Notes: a model not told the origin generated them from the letters alone. Numbered from the stretch's first letter, positions 1-9,751 are shown. The stretch: DNA of 64,000 nucleotides from Catenibacterium mitsuokai (GCF_025148785.1 NZ_CP102271.1:2349972-2413971), one strand, 5' to 3'. Program-made: numbers and translations.

Positions 1-2098
1 ATTCACCAACAGTCACACCATCCTGCATCATCTGAGTAAATGTTTTACCAAATACCTTTTCTACTACAGGATCAAGAACCTTTATAACAGCTTCATTATC
101 AGTGAAACGAGCAGGAAGATCTAAATAAAGACCTAAACTTACATTACTTGTAGCACCTGCATAAACAGTATACACATCGAACTTATCAGCTGGATTTATA
201 GTAATGAAATCCTTTGATAATTCTTCATCCGCAAAGATATTAGTAGAATGAACGCTTACTTTTACCTTTGCCTTCTTAACAGTAATAGTTGTCTCACCAC
301 TTGTGCTTGGACGATAATCACTATTACCTTTATAAGTGATTCTTACTTTCTGTTCACCTGCTGGCATCTGTGGATAATCTAATAAAGTAACTTTACCACC
401 TTCAACAGGAGCCCACTGTTTTATACCACCATCAATATTACCGGCAACAACATTTGTACCAAAATATTCATAAGTGAAATCATCTACTGATAATTCATCT
501 TTTGAAGGTAATGTAGACTTACTGAAATCAATTGATTTAAATAAAGCCTTCTTCATTTCCTGTGCATCCATATTATAAGTAACAGATGTACCTTCTTTAA
601 GTGTAACTGCAGATTCTAAACGATTGTCTTCTACATTTACTGTTACAACAATATTACCGCCTTTATATTCTTTTGTCGCATTCCAAGAAAGTCTGATTTC
701 CCAAGTACCTGCTTTAAACTTATTAAGATTTAAAGCTGCACTATTGCTTAATTCATACCATACATCTAAAACGCTTGTTGGATCTGCATTGTATTCAATC
801 TTGAAATCTTCAAATGATAATTCAGGATTTGTAGACTTGATAACTGCTTCATAAATAGCTTTTGCAGTGGCATCATAGTCATAAGACTGATTCTTATTGA
901 ACTTCATAGAAACGTTATAAGGACCTTCATTAGTCACTACATCTACAGTAGCACGGTCTACTACATTGATTGTAGTTTCTACAGTATGAGGTTTATAATC
1001 CTTGCTTCCCTTATAATTGATTCTGATTTCCTGCTCACCTTCAGAAATTGCAGGATAGTTTACACCATTAACTTTTTCACCTTTAATACTTACCCATTTA
1101 TTTGTAAGACCTATTAAGCCCTTTGCATGATACTGAATAGTCACATCATCTACAGTTAATTTTGGAGTAGAAGTCGCAATGACTTTATCAAAGATGTCCT
1201 TTTCTACCTGAGCATAATCAACTGTTAGATCATCATTGTAAGCTAATTTGATAGTCTGTCCTTCATTCACTGTGATGTCTGAAGGTGTACGATCCTTTAC
1301 AGTGATGTTGACTTCTTTTTCTGCACCATAGTAAGTATCATTTCCATTGTAAGAAATTTTAATTTTCTGAGTCCCTTCAGAAATTGCTGGATATTCTGTA
1401 AAAGTATCTTTACTACCTTCAAGAGAAGTCCAATCTTTTTTCGGTATACCATCAAAAATAACTTTACCAGTCGCATAATACTGAATATTAACATCATTCA
1501 CTGTTAATTCTGGATTACTGCTCTTTACAACACTATTAAAGATGTTTTCTTTTAAAGCAGCATAATTCACATTTGCATCTTCATCATAAGGTAGTGTGAC
1601 TTCAACGCCTTGATTCACTTCAATGACACTCTTAAGCTTTGCGAACTTAGTGACAGTGACTACATTATTATTCCCTTTAATTCTTACCTGATAGCTGCCA
1701 TCACTATTTGCAGCTAAAGATGGATGTGTATAAGTTGTAGTAGTAGCACCAAAAAGGGTCTTTTTCGTTGATTCAAATCCGTTAATTGAACCCCATTCAG
1801 TATTTTTTGATGCAAATGTACTTTTCCCTTCACACTGATATTCCCACTCAATGCTAGAAGTGTCCACATTGTCTAAATTCTTAATTAATGCCTTATTAAG
1901 AATTTCTGTTACCTGTTCTACTGTTGCATCAGATGGAATAAGCACTGTCGCATTCTGTAATACAGGAGATTCTGTTGTTGTTTGTACAACTGGTGTTGTA
2001 TCTAATGCATGTACATTAAATACGCGTGCTGGCTGTGCAAGTGGTGCGACAATCATGGCAGTCGCAACAACTTCAACCAAAATCTTCTTTGTCTTCAT
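1..2098 (-). CDS. Large repetitive secreted surface protein, N-terminal 699 codons (runs off the left edge)
   Basis: The frame is open from an ATG at 2098 to the window edge, so the C-terminus and any anchor are missing. The N-terminus is a signal peptide: MKTKK, then a hydrophobic stretch to about residue 22, with a likely cleavage after VHA near residue 31. From about residue 145 there are four degenerate tandem modules of roughly 110-120 residues (about 1660-1300, 1295-970, 960-640 and 625-285). Each has an LxYDxD-type opening, a helix-like AxxKxIFxxV stretch, LTVDDVxIQY, a W, YPAISEGEQxIRIxYKG and a closing xxTINVxDR. The modules look like Ig-like or bacterial adhesin repeats. I do not recognise a named family. 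A role in adhesion or as a wall protein is inferred only from secretion and repeats. An AT-rich leader with a TATAAT at about 2130 precedes it. Confidence 0.8.
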   Translation of the reverse strand, partial: MKTKKILVEVVATAMIVAPLAQPARVFNVHALDTTPVVQTTTESPVLQNATVLIPSDATVEQVTEILNKALIKNLDNVDTSSIEWEYQCEGKSTFASKNTEWGSINGFESTKKTLFGATTTTYTHPSLAANSDGSYQVRIKGNNNVVTVTKFAKLKSVIEVNQGVEVTLPYDEDANVNYAALKENIFNSVVKSSNPELTVNDVNIQYYATGKVIFDGIPKKDWTSLEGSKDTFTEYPAISEGTQKIKISYNGNDTYYGAEKEVNITVKDRTPSDITVNEGQTIKLAYNDDLTVDYAQVEKDIFDKVIATSTPKLTVDDVTIQYHAKGLIGLTNKWVSIKGEKVNGVNYPAISEGEQEIRINYKGSKDYKPHTVETTINVVDRATVDVVTNEGPYNVSMKFNKNQSYDYDATAKAIYEAVIKSTNPELSFEDFKIEYNADPTSVLDVWYELSNSAALNLNKFKAGTWEIRLSWNATKEYKGGNIVVTVNVEDNRLESAVTLKEGTSVTYNMDAQEMKKALFKSIDFSKSTLPSKDELSVDDFTYEYFGTNVVAGNIDGGIKQWAPVEGGKVTLLDYPQMPAGEQKVRITYKGNSDYRPSTSGETTITVKKAKVKVSVHSTNIFADEELSKDFITINPADKFDVYTVYAGATSNVSLGLYLDLPARFTDNEAVIKVLDPVVEKVFGKTFTQMMQDGVTVGE

Positions 2099-2274
2099 TT
2101 ATTTTCCCCTTTCATTATATGACTCTTTAATTATACTAAATAAATTACAGTTCGACTACTAAATAAATGTTAAATGTTGGAAAAAGGTTACATTTACCAA
2201 GAAAATGTAAACAAATGAATTATTCGTGCGAAAAATCACACTTTTTTGTGTTTATATAATTTTATTCTACATAT

Positions 2275-2301
2275 AGAAAAGAGGATAGACATGCTATCCT
2301 C
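2275..2301 (-). terminator. Terminator of the glycogen operon
   Basis: GAGGATAG and CTATCCTC arms at 2281-2288 and 2294-2301 flank a 5-base loop. On the minus strand the hairpin is followed by TTTTC. It lies just after the stop of the DUF1292 gene, so it ends the glgB-glgP-DUF1292 transcript. Confidence 0.75.
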
Positions 2302-2308
2302 TCATTCA

Positions 2309-2566
2309 TTATTCTTCATCTTCAGACATCATTGAGTCTAATACTTCCTGTACAAATGCATATTCTTCTTCTGTTTCAATAGGAAGAATATTATCTGCAT
2401 CCTCAGGATCTACCTGTGAAGCATAGATATTCAACTGATCATCTTCATCTGAACTGTTATCTGTATAAATGATATATTCTTTTCCTGTTGCGTCATCTGT
2501 AAATCCTAAGATAACTTCACAAGTCACTTCTTCACCATCTACGTCTAGTACGAATGTATCTTTCAT
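2309..2566 (-). CDS. DUF1292 family small acidic protein
   Basis: An 85-residue, very acidic protein with the DUF1292 pattern: a short beta-rich core (FxLDVDGEEV, EYIIYTD), then an Asp/Glu-rich tail. Family members are widespread in Firmicutes, often next to RNA or cell-cycle genes, and have no settled function. The ATG overlaps the glgP stop by one base (TAATG), so it is probably translated by coupling with glgP and is the last gene of the glycogen operon. Placement after glgP is unusual for the family and does not by itself imply a glycogen role. Family assignment is fairly secure, function unknown. Confidence 0.8.
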   Translation of the reverse strand: MKDTFVLDVDGEEVTCEVILGFTDDATGKEYIIYTDNSSDEDDQLNIYASQVDPEDADNILPIETEEEYAFVQEVLDSMMSEDEE

Positions 2567-4962
2567 TAGATTTTTACCCTATTTAAATGCCAGATATCCT
2601 TTACATAATCTTCAATAGTTCTATCGCTTGAGAAATGACCACTCTTCGCAATATTAGCTAAGCACATCTTAGACCAGTTCTGACGATTCTGATATAAGTT
2701 GTTGATCTTTTCCTGAGCAAGTCTATAGCTTTCGAAATCTTTTAATAAGAAGTATTCATCATTTCTGCTCATTAATTCATCAAAGATAATTTTGAATTCT
2801 TCTCTTGATGGATGGAAAGTACCATCGACTAATGAATCAACAACCTTCTTGATGTTTGGATTATTGTTGTATTCATTCCAAGAATTATAAGTACCTTTTG
2901 CCTTTAATTCGTTGACTTCATTATCCTTCATACCGAAGATTACAATGTTGTCATCTCCAACTAAGTCAGCAATTTCTACATTGGCACCATCTAATGTACC
3001 AAGTGTTACAGCACCATTCATCATGAACTTCATGTTAGAAGTACCACTTGCTTCCTTACCAGCAGTAGAGATCTGTTCAGATACATCTGCAGCAGGAATA
3101 ATCTTTTCAGCAATAGTAACACCATAGTTTTCAATAAATACAACCTTTAAGTATTTATTTGTTTCTGGGTCATTGTTTACCTTATCCGCAACGCTGTTGA
3201 TTAACTTAATAATCTTCTTAGCTAAATAGTAAGAAGGAGCAGCTTTTGCACCAAAGATATAAGTATGTGGATAGATTCTGAAACTGCTATCTTCTTTCAT
3301 TCTCTGATATAAATAGATAATATGCATTACATTTAATAACTGTCTCTTGTAAGCATGTAATCTCTTAACCTGAATATCAAAGATAGAATTAACATCTACA
3401 TCAATACCATTATGTTCCTTGATGTAATCTGCAAGAATCTGTTTTCTCTGCTGTTTTACATTGTAGAATTTACTCTGAGTAATTGAGTCTTCTACAAATG
3501 GTGCTAATTTCTGTAAATCATCAGGTCTATGCATCCAGCTATCCCCGATTGATTCATTGATTAATGAAGTTAACTGTGGGTTACAATATGCAAGCCATCT
3601 TCTATGAGTCACACCATTCGTTTTATTGTTGAACTTGTTAGGATATAAAGTATCGAAATCCTTCATTTCTCTTTCTTTTAAGATGTCAGAGTGAAGCTGC
3701 GCTACGCCATTAACACTAAATGAACCTGCAATCGCAAGTCTAGCCATATGTACCTGACCATCTTTAATGATCATAACTCTCTGTAATAAGTCATTATCAT
3801 TTTCAGTCTGCTGTTTAACGAAGCCAATGAAACGTCTATTGATTTCTTCAATGATCTGATAAACTCTTGGTAATAAGTCTCTCATCATATCAACAGGCCA
3901 TTTTTCTAATGCTTCAGCAAGGATTGTATGGTTTGTATAAGCACAAGTCTTACATACGATATTCCATGCATCATCCCATTCCATTCCATAATCATCAATA
4001 AATACACGCATTAATTCAGGAATAACTAATACTGGATGTGTATCATTTAACTGAATAACATTCTTTTCATGGAAGTTAGTTAAATCAGGATATACTCTTA
4101 AATGTGCACGAATAATTGAATTAATACCCGCACATACAAAGAAATACTGTTGTTTTAAACGTAATACTCTACCAGCATGAGTAGAATCATCAGGATATAA
4201 TGTCTGGCAGATATCATTCACTTCCTGAGCATACTGACGGAAATCCTTATTTGTAGGAATATTTTCACTAGGTTCAGCTTTCCATAATCTTAATGTATTA
4301 GTCACCTTAGTATCATTACCAACAATTGGCATATCATAAGGAACAGCACGTACTGCTTCATAATCTACATGCTTCCATCCACCAGTTGCATCATCCCAGA
4401 TTACTTTACCCCAGAATTTAACTTCTGTTGCATGCTTAGGTTTTCTTACTTCCCACATATTACCTAAACGTAACCACTGGTCTGGTACTTCTACCTGATA
4501 TCCATTTTCAATCTTCTGTTTGAAGAAACCATAATCATAACGAATAGTGTTACCGAAAGCTGGATAAGATAAAGAAGCTAAAGAATCCATGAAGCAGGCA
4601 GCAAGACGGCCTAAACCACCATTACCTAAACCAGCATCAGATTCTAATTCTTCTAGATCATGGATATTAATACCATAATCAGCAAGACCTTCTTTTGCAA
4701 TTTCATAAATACCTAAGTTCATCATATTGTTGACTAATAGACGACCAACTAAGAATTCCATTGAGAAATAGTGAACCTGTTTCTGCTGCTTAGCCTGAAC
4801 TGCCATCTTTGTCATAGCCCAGTTAACAGATGCATAGTCACGTACCATAGTTTCAAGAACCATGAACTTTTCTGTTAAATGTGCTTCTTCTACTGTACGA
4901 CCATATGACTCAATGATTCGCTTAGAAAATTCATATTTAAATTCCTCTTTTGTATTAAACAT
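2566..4962 (-). CDS. glgP: Glycogen/alpha-glucan phosphorylase
   Basis: 798 residues, normal length for GT35 phosphorylases. It removes terminal glucose from alpha-1,4-glucan chains with inorganic phosphate, giving glucose-1-phosphate, in the cytosol. Visible motifs: the N-terminal glycine-rich stretch DAGLGNGGLGRLAACFMDS (about residues 108-126), VIQLNDTHPVL, the KRLHAYKRQ segment, and the PLP site EASGTSNMKFMMNG with the Schiff-base lysine near residue 645. The start at 4962 has a GGAAGG ribosome site inside the end of glgB, 3 bp away, so the two are co-translated. No N-terminal AMP/phosphoserine regulatory extension is apparent, as in other bacterial enzymes. Together with glgB it forms the storage-glucan remodelling pair; no glgC, glgA or glgD is in the window. 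Confidence 0.97.
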   Translation of the reverse strand: MFNTKEEFKYEFSKRIIESYGRTVEEAHLTEKFMVLETMVRDYASVNWAMTKMAVQAKQQKQVHYFSMEFLVGRLLVNNMMNLGIYEIAKEGLADYGINIHDLEELESDAGLGNGGLGRLAACFMDSLASLSYPAFGNTIRYDYGFFKQKIENGYQVEVPDQWLRLGNMWEVRKPKHATEVKFWGKVIWDDATGGWKHVDYEAVRAVPYDMPIVGNDTKVTNTLRLWKAEPSENIPTNKDFRQYAQEVNDICQTLYPDDSTHAGRVLRLKQQYFFVCAGINSIIRAHLRVYPDLTNFHEKNVIQLNDTHPVLVIPELMRVFIDDYGMEWDDAWNIVCKTCAYTNHTILAEALEKWPVDMMRDLLPRVYQIIEEINRRFIGFVKQQTENDNDLLQRVMIIKDGQVHMARLAIAGSFSVNGVAQLHSDILKEREMKDFDTLYPNKFNNKTNGVTHRRWLAYCNPQLTSLINESIGDSWMHRPDDLQKLAPFVEDSITQSKFYNVKQQRKQILADYIKEHNGIDVDVNSIFDIQVKRLHAYKRQLLNVMHIIYLYQRMKEDSSFRIYPHTYIFGAKAAPSYYLAKKIIKLINSVADKVNNDPETNKYLKVVFIENYGVTIAEKIIPAADVSEQISTAGKEASGTSNMKFMMNGAVTLGTLDGANVEIADLVGDDNIVIFGMKDNEVNELKAKGTYNSWNEYNNNPNIKKVVDSLVDGTFHPSREEFKIIFDELMSRNDEYFLLKDFESYRLAQEKINNLYQNRQNWSKMCLANIAKSGHFSSDRTIEDYVKDIWHLNRVKI

Positions 4963-4965
4963 TTA

Positions 4966-6870
4966 CTACTTTCCTTCCTTTACAACACTTTTCTTTGTCT
5001 TCTTTGGAGAAGACGCTTTTTTAGCTGGCTTATGATATTCAAATACCACCGCGCTAAATGGCGCTAATTTCACATGAATACTCTGTGCTTCATTGATACA
5101 AGTACCCTTCTTTGATCTTAAAGCACGTGTATTTGTGTAATTAGAACCGTTATAACTATCTTTATCTGTATTCAAGATTTCTTTATAGCTTCCAGCAAAC
5201 GGTACTGGTACAGCATAATTCTCATGACTATTACCAATAAAGTTAGCGACTACAACTAAACAGTTGCCTTTCTTATCAAATCGAGCATATGAGAATACAC
5301 TCTGATTATGATCATCTACAACCAGCCATTTAAATCCTTCTGGATCATAATCCATACTATAAAGAGCTGGATGTTCTTCAACCATCTTATTTAAATCCTG
5401 CATAAAATGATGGAAAGAATCATGCTGTGGATATTCTAAGATATTCCAAGCCAATGCTTTTCTTTCATCCCATTCCTTGTATTCACCTAATTCATTACCC
5501 ATGAAATTAAGTTTCTTACCAGGATGAGTCATCATATATGTATATAAAGCTTTTGCCTGTGCGAACTTGTCTCCATCAAGCCCCCACATCTTATTTAAAA
5601 TAGTGGCTTTACCATGAACCACTTCATCATGTGAGAATGGTAAAATAAATCTTTCTGAATAGAAATACATCATTGAGAAAGTTAAGAGATTATGATCATA
5701 TTGACGATAAACTGGATCTTCTTTGAAATACTTCAATGTATCATTCATCCAGCCCATATCCCACTTATAATCAAATCCTAAACCGCCATCCTTAACTGGT
5801 TTAGTAACATATGGGAAATCCGTTGAGTCTTCTGCAATAGTCATAACTGCAGGATATCTTTCATGAATCTGTTCATTCATAGTCTTTAAGAACTCTAAAG
5901 CCCCATTGTTTGTACCAAAGTCTTTATTACCTTTCCAGTAAATAAGGTTGCTGACAGCGTCAAAACGAATACCATCAATATGGAATTCTTCTGCCCAGAA
6001 ATGAACAGCACTCTTTAAGAATGAACGTACAGTATCTTTTGTCACATCAAAATATACTGAATCCCATTCAGAATAACGATTATTCACATCTGCATATTCA
6101 TAAACCCAGCCTCCATCAAACTGATAAAGACCATGTCCATCCTTTACAAAATGAGCAGGCACGAAGTCCATAATGACACCTATACCTTCTTTATGACACG
6201 CATTAATGAACTCCTTTAACTGTTTTGGATGTCCATAACGACTTGTCGCACTAAAATAACCTGTTGCCTGATATCCCCAAGAGCCATCAAATGGGAACTC
6301 ATTTAAAGGCATTACTTCAATATGTGTATAGCCCATCTTCTTTACATAAGGAATGATTTCATCAATCATTTCTTCATATGAATAGAACTCTCCGTCACTT
6401 GTGTCTGTAAATTCCTTTTTCATCTTCCAAGAACCAAGATTCGCTTCATAGATATTCATGTTGCGATCATAGTTATTAGAACGTGACTTCATCCATCTAG
6501 AATCATGCCAGCGATAGCCTTCTAAGTTATATACCTTAGATGCTGTTCCTGGTCTAATTTCACTGAAAAAGGCATATGGATCTGCACGATCAACAATAGC
6601 ACCAGAAGGTGTTTCAATTCTATATTTATAAAGGTCATACTGCTTTAGCCCTTCAATATAGAGAGTCCACACACCTCCATCATTATATCTCTCCATATAA
6701 TGTTGTGTTCCATCCCAGTTATTAAAATTACCTACAACCTGAACACTTCTTGCATGTGGTGCATATACTGTAAAGCGAACGCCCTTTTTATCCGGATGAG
6801 CACCGAATACCTTATATGCCTCTAAACACTTTCCTTCAAAAAACAATTTTATCAAGAAATTATCTAACAT
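4966..6870 (-). CDS. glgB: 1,4-alpha-glucan branching enzyme
   Basis: GH13 branching enzyme that cuts alpha-1,4 chains and re-attaches them as alpha-1,6 branches. From the ATG at 6870 it has 634 residues, the usual size. I prefer this start to the longer frame from 6948 because AAGGGAGA lies 8-9 bases upstream and family members begin just before the LLGAHP-like motif (here VFGAHP). Domains: CBM48 (about 15-105), then the catalytic barrel. Region I is DFVPAH (Asp235), nucleophile Asp304 in GIRFDAV, acid/base Glu347 in IAEDST, Asp415 in SHDEVV. The lysine-rich C-terminal tail is odd but harmless. A cre-like box lies about 85 bp upstream, suggesting catabolite control. It is coupled to glgP. 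Confidence 0.96.
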   Translation of the reverse strand: MLDNFLIKLFFEGKCLEAYKVFGAHPDKKGVRFTVYAPHARSVQVVGNFNNWDGTQHYMERYNDGGVWTLYIEGLKQYDLYKYRIETPSGAIVDRADPYAFFSEIRPGTASKVYNLEGYRWHDSRWMKSRSNNYDRNMNIYEANLGSWKMKKEFTDTSDGEFYSYEEMIDEIIPYVKKMGYTHIEVMPLNEFPFDGSWGYQATGYFSATSRYGHPKQLKEFINACHKEGIGVIMDFVPAHFVKDGHGLYQFDGGWVYEYADVNNRYSEWDSVYFDVTKDTVRSFLKSAVHFWAEEFHIDGIRFDAVSNLIYWKGNKDFGTNNGALEFLKTMNEQIHERYPAVMTIAEDSTDFPYVTKPVKDGGLGFDYKWDMGWMNDTLKYFKEDPVYRQYDHNLLTFSMMYFYSERFILPFSHDEVVHGKATILNKMWGLDGDKFAQAKALYTYMMTHPGKKLNFMGNELGEYKEWDERKALAWNILEYPQHDSFHHFMQDLNKMVEEHPALYSMDYDPEGFKWLVVDDHNQSVFSYARFDKKGNCLVVVANFIGNSHENYAVPVPFAGSYKEILNTDKDSYNGSNYTNTRALRSKKGTCINEAQSIHVKLAPFSAVVFEYHKPAKKASSPKKTKKSVVKEGK

Positions 6871-6953
6871 ACCTATATGTCTCCCTTCATAAATTTCATT
6901 ATACATTAAATATGACCAAAATTCATTCATTTCAGACAATATAGGCAAAAAAA

Positions 6954-6967
6954 TGTAAACGGTTACT
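6954..6967. promoter_or_regulatory. cre-like catabolite-responsive element upstream of glgB
   Basis: TGTAAACGGTTACT matches 13 of 14 positions of the Gram-positive cre consensus TGWAANCGNTNWCA; only the last base differs. It overlaps the stop codon of the nucleoid-protein gene and lies about 85 bp before the glgB start. A TATATT that could be a -10 is on the minus strand at about 6936-6941. This would place glgB-glgP under CcpA-type control. Confidence 0.6.
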
Positions 6968-7952
6968 TGATTGTAATGTCTTGAATATTATTTAATACGA
7001 TAGAAACTGTTCCATCAGGGTTTTCTTTCTTTTCAAAAGTAGAGCCATTCACATATTCATCTACTGGCATAGTAATCTGAATATTTTCATCAAGAGTAAT
7101 CTTTACAACCTCAACAGAACGTCCTAAAGCATTTAAAGAAATTGTATCATCTTCACCAATCCCAAGATCTTTCATCATCGTTTCTGATTCTTCCTGAGCC
7201 TGATAATCTCTTTCCATGACCTTACGAACGACTTCAATTGGTTTAACGAGTTCACCCATCTGTGTTCTTTCTAATATTTCCTGCTTCACAAGTGGAAGTG
7301 CTTCTTTATCATTCACATGATAAATATCATCAATCTTATTTACCACTTTCTTCATAGTAGAAATCTTCTGACGATCAGTTAACTTTTCTTCACCCTTAAT
7401 CCACTGACTATTTAAATAAGTATCCATCTTACCATCAATGAGATACTTCTTTTCAATAAGAGAAAGTTTCTTGTGGTCTGTATCTATAATAATGGCTTCA
7501 TCAACTGCTGTACCAATCTGAGGAAGAACCTGTCTTCTTGTAATACGGACATTTTCCTCTTCTACAAGAGATACAGAATTATACTTATAATTAAGCTTTA
7601 AAGCAGCAATAATATGCACACCATCACGATAGCAGTCCACATAAAGAATATTACTATTAGGCATTTCTTCAATCACTGAACCTAATGCAAAGAACTTTTC
7701 ACTAATTTCTTTTGCCTGTTTCTTGAATTCTTCATCATCTTCAAGCATCTTATCTGCACGAAGTAATAATTCATGAAGTGAAGGCACAACAAGTTCTTTA
7801 ATAGCTGGACTGTATAAAGCTTTTTCTACTTTTTTATGATAATATTCCTGAGTTGTATCATTTAATTCACAGAAATCTTCGCTTAAGTATATTTTACGAT
7901 GTTCAAAATCAAGCATATGCATCATAATCTTATTAATAATAATAGTGTTCAT
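6963..7952 (-). CDS. Nucleoid-associated protein, NdpA/YejK family
   Basis: 329 residues that fit the 37-kDa nucleoid-associated protein family (PF04245). The N-terminus MLDFEHRKIYLSE is followed by the long helical middle (LLLRADKMLEDDEEF) and the LYVDCYRDGVHIIAALKLNY beta segment. E. coli YejK binds nucleoid DNA; the Firmicute versions are poorly studied and often associated with accessory DNA. It is the first gene of the minus-strand block leading to glgB (gap 92 bp). A promoter is visible at 7977-8004. An AGGAG-type site lies ahead of the chosen ATG; an internal ATG at residue 10 or 11 (MMHMLDFEHRK) cannot be excluded. Function in this organism is inferred from family only. Confidence 0.8.
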   Translation of the reverse strand: MNTIIINKIMMHMLDFEHRKIYLSEDFCELNDTTQEYYHKKVEKALYSPAIKELVVPSLHELLLRADKMLEDDEEFKKQAKEISEKFFALGSVIEEMPNSNILYVDCYRDGVHIIAALKLNYKYNSVSLVEEENVRITRRQVLPQIGTAVDEAIIIDTDHKKLSLIEKKYLIDGKMDTYLNSQWIKGEEKLTDRQKISTMKKVVNKIDDIYHVNDKEALPLVKQEILERTQMGELVKPIEVVRKVMERDYQAQEESETMMKDLGIGEDDTISLNALGRSVEVVKITLDENIQITMPVDEYVNGSTFEKKENPDGTVSIVLNNIQDITIK

Positions 7953-7976
7953 CTGAATTCTCCTTTTACGTGTGTC

Positions 7977-8004
7977 ATTATAGCAAATTTCTTCTATTCC
8001 TCAA
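7977..8004 (-). promoter_or_regulatory. Sigma-A promoter for the nucleoid-protein/glycogen block
   Basis: On the minus strand, TTGAGG (7999-8004) and TATAAT (7977-7982) are separated by 16 bases. It is 25 bp upstream of the start codon at 7952. The tandem IS110 elements begin only about 65 bp further upstream, so the promoter core is intact but the upstream region has been replaced. Confidence 0.65.
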
Positions 8005-8146
8005 CCTTTTCTTCTTCAATTTATTATAACAATACCCCTAATTTTGTGGTACTATTTCCTTAGGTGATTAATCTGAATAAAAATTGAAAGAGAAAACAAA
8101 TTTTACCCTAAAAAAGTGCATAAAGCCCCTTTCCCCAAATGGAAGG

Positions 8147-9018
8147 CTATTCTATTTGAGGTGAGTTCTTAGATTCTTTTCTGATGAGTTGTAGAATCTC
8201 TGCTTCAGACAAGCCTGTGCGGCTGAGTTGATTGAAGGCATTTCGTAAATTATTTTTAACGTATTCAATTCGTTGCTTCTTTGTTGTTTCAACATCTGCC
8301 ATGTCTGTTGGATTAAATGCTTCACCTGTTTTTAAAAGATGATAGACAGCAATAAGTATTTTTCTCGCAATCGCAATGATAGCTCGTTTCTTACCGCGTC
8401 TTTTAGATATCTTGTTGAATTTGTCTGCATAGTATTCGCATTCCTTATCTTTTACGGCAGCATGTGCAACCTGAACAAGACAAGGCTTAAGATAAACGCC
8501 AGCTTTTGAAACTTTAACCGATTTCTTTTTGCCAGCTGATTCATTACATCCAGGAGCTAATCCAGCCCATGCAGCAAGTTTGCGATGAGAGGACCATTGA
8601 GACATATCAGTGCCGATTTCAGAGATAATGGTAATAGCAGATTTTCTATTGATTCCTGGTATTGTACAAAGAAGCTGTATGTAGTCTTCGTAGTTGGCAA
8701 CCATCAAGTTGATATGGTGCTGTATTTCATCAAGAAGAGAATCCAGATAGTCCATATGTTTCTGAACGATTTTAATTCTAGCCTTTTGAAACTGATTTAG
8801 CTGAATACCATCAACAGCACTCAGGATGTCTTCATGAGATGCTTTACAACCGGCATGAACTTTAGAAAGAATATCTTCACTTGTATATGGATCATTTGAT
8901 AAAATAGTATTGACAATAGCGGAAGCAGATTTACCAAAGATATCAGAAAAACAATATCAAGTTTACAGTTTCCAGTAGTCAAAGCATTTTGGAAACGATT
9001 CTTTTCAGAAGAACGCAT
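8147..9018 (-). pseudogene. IS110 transposase C-terminal part, copy 1, frameshifted
   Basis: Corresponds to the 290-residue frame of copy 2 but is broken at about 8945-8950, where a run of six A is reduced to five, shifting the frame after the KLDIVF segment. The downstream part keeps the Transposase_20 core (CTIPGINRKSAITIISEIG) and the serine-bearing GCNESAGKKKS segment. Confidence 0.85.
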
Positions 9019-9028
9019 ATTGATAAGT

Positions 9029-9436
9029 TTATACTGATAGCGGGTAAATTCCTGAGGACGCGGATATCCTTTTCAGGGATATAGCTGGATCGACAATACC
9101 GAATTTAAAGAGGTCGGCAATCCATTTGGCATCCTTATTGTCATCCTTCTCACCTTTGATAGCCTTGACCCATTTAGGATTGGCAACAACGACATTAGAA
9201 ATATGGCCTTCTAATGCATTGTATACAGGGATATAGTACTTGCCGGTTGATTCCATGCATACATTTTGACAGTTGTTTTCAATAAGCCAATCCCTGAATT
9301 GAATGAGCTGGTTATTGAAGGTTGAGAATCTTTTTTTAATGTACTTGGGTTTGACGGATTCAGAGATGCAGATAACAGCAACAATGAAAGATTTGTGCAC
9401 GTCAACACCACAAGATCTAGGGTAAACAATCTCCAT
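9029..9436 (-). pseudogene. IS110 transposase N-terminal (DEDD) part, copy 1
   Basis: A 135-residue frame with the RuvC-like DEDD domain: GVDVHKS (Asp), MESTGKYYIPVYN (Glu) and the DDNKDAKWIADLF segment. It then leaves the correct frame after IVDPA. Identical to copy 2 (10713-11120). The downstream catalytic-serine domain is in another frame, so no single-chain transposase is made. Confidence 0.85.
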
Positions 9437-9751
9437 AAATAAAAGGCTCCTTATAAGAATATAGAGAAGGAGCTCAGTGACTGACTGATCAACACTAAAA
9501 GATTAAACTCAAGTCAATGATTAATCTGCAGACTTAAAAGACATACTCATGTGTGCTTGAAAAGATCAGCCTTGCACTGGTTATTATACTGTTTTGACTT
9601 GAACGAGTTGCAAGAATCTACAACTCACCTCGCCGTGCTTTGTAGTGTAAGACTCCTTCAATTAAAATATAAAATAAGATGCCTGCACAAACAAGAATTA
9701 TTCATTTCTATGTGTGCCTTGGAGCCGCAGGCGGAAAGGAATGTGAGGTTA
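9437..9751 (-). other. IS110 non-coding end, candidate bridge-RNA region (copy 1)
   Basis: About 315 bp upstream of the transposase without a convincing gene. It holds a hairpin with arms GCTCCTT (9446-9452) and AAGGAGC (9467-9473) and several shorter dyads. In IS110-group elements the non-coding end next to the transposase start encodes the bridge RNA that pairs with target and donor DNA. The same sequence is at 11121-11435. The location fits; I cannot fold it reliably by eye. Confidence 0.4.

Larger units (their letters stand above)
8069..9751 (-). mobile_element. IS110-type insertion sequence, copy 1 (1683 bp)
   Basis: The unit 8069-9751 is repeated almost perfectly at 9752-11435 in direct orientation. 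The only difference I found is one A fewer in an A-run at about 8945-8950. Boundaries are set by where the two copies stop matching: TAATCTGAATAAAA at the left and GGAATGTGAGGTTA at the right. No terminal inverted repeats and no target duplication are visible, as expected for the IS110 family. The transposase is broken here (see the two entries inside). Confidence 0.9.

Noticed and set aside
4966-6948. GlgB start at 6948
   Set aside because: No ribosome site there; the ATG at 6870 has AAGGGAGA and gives the normal family length.
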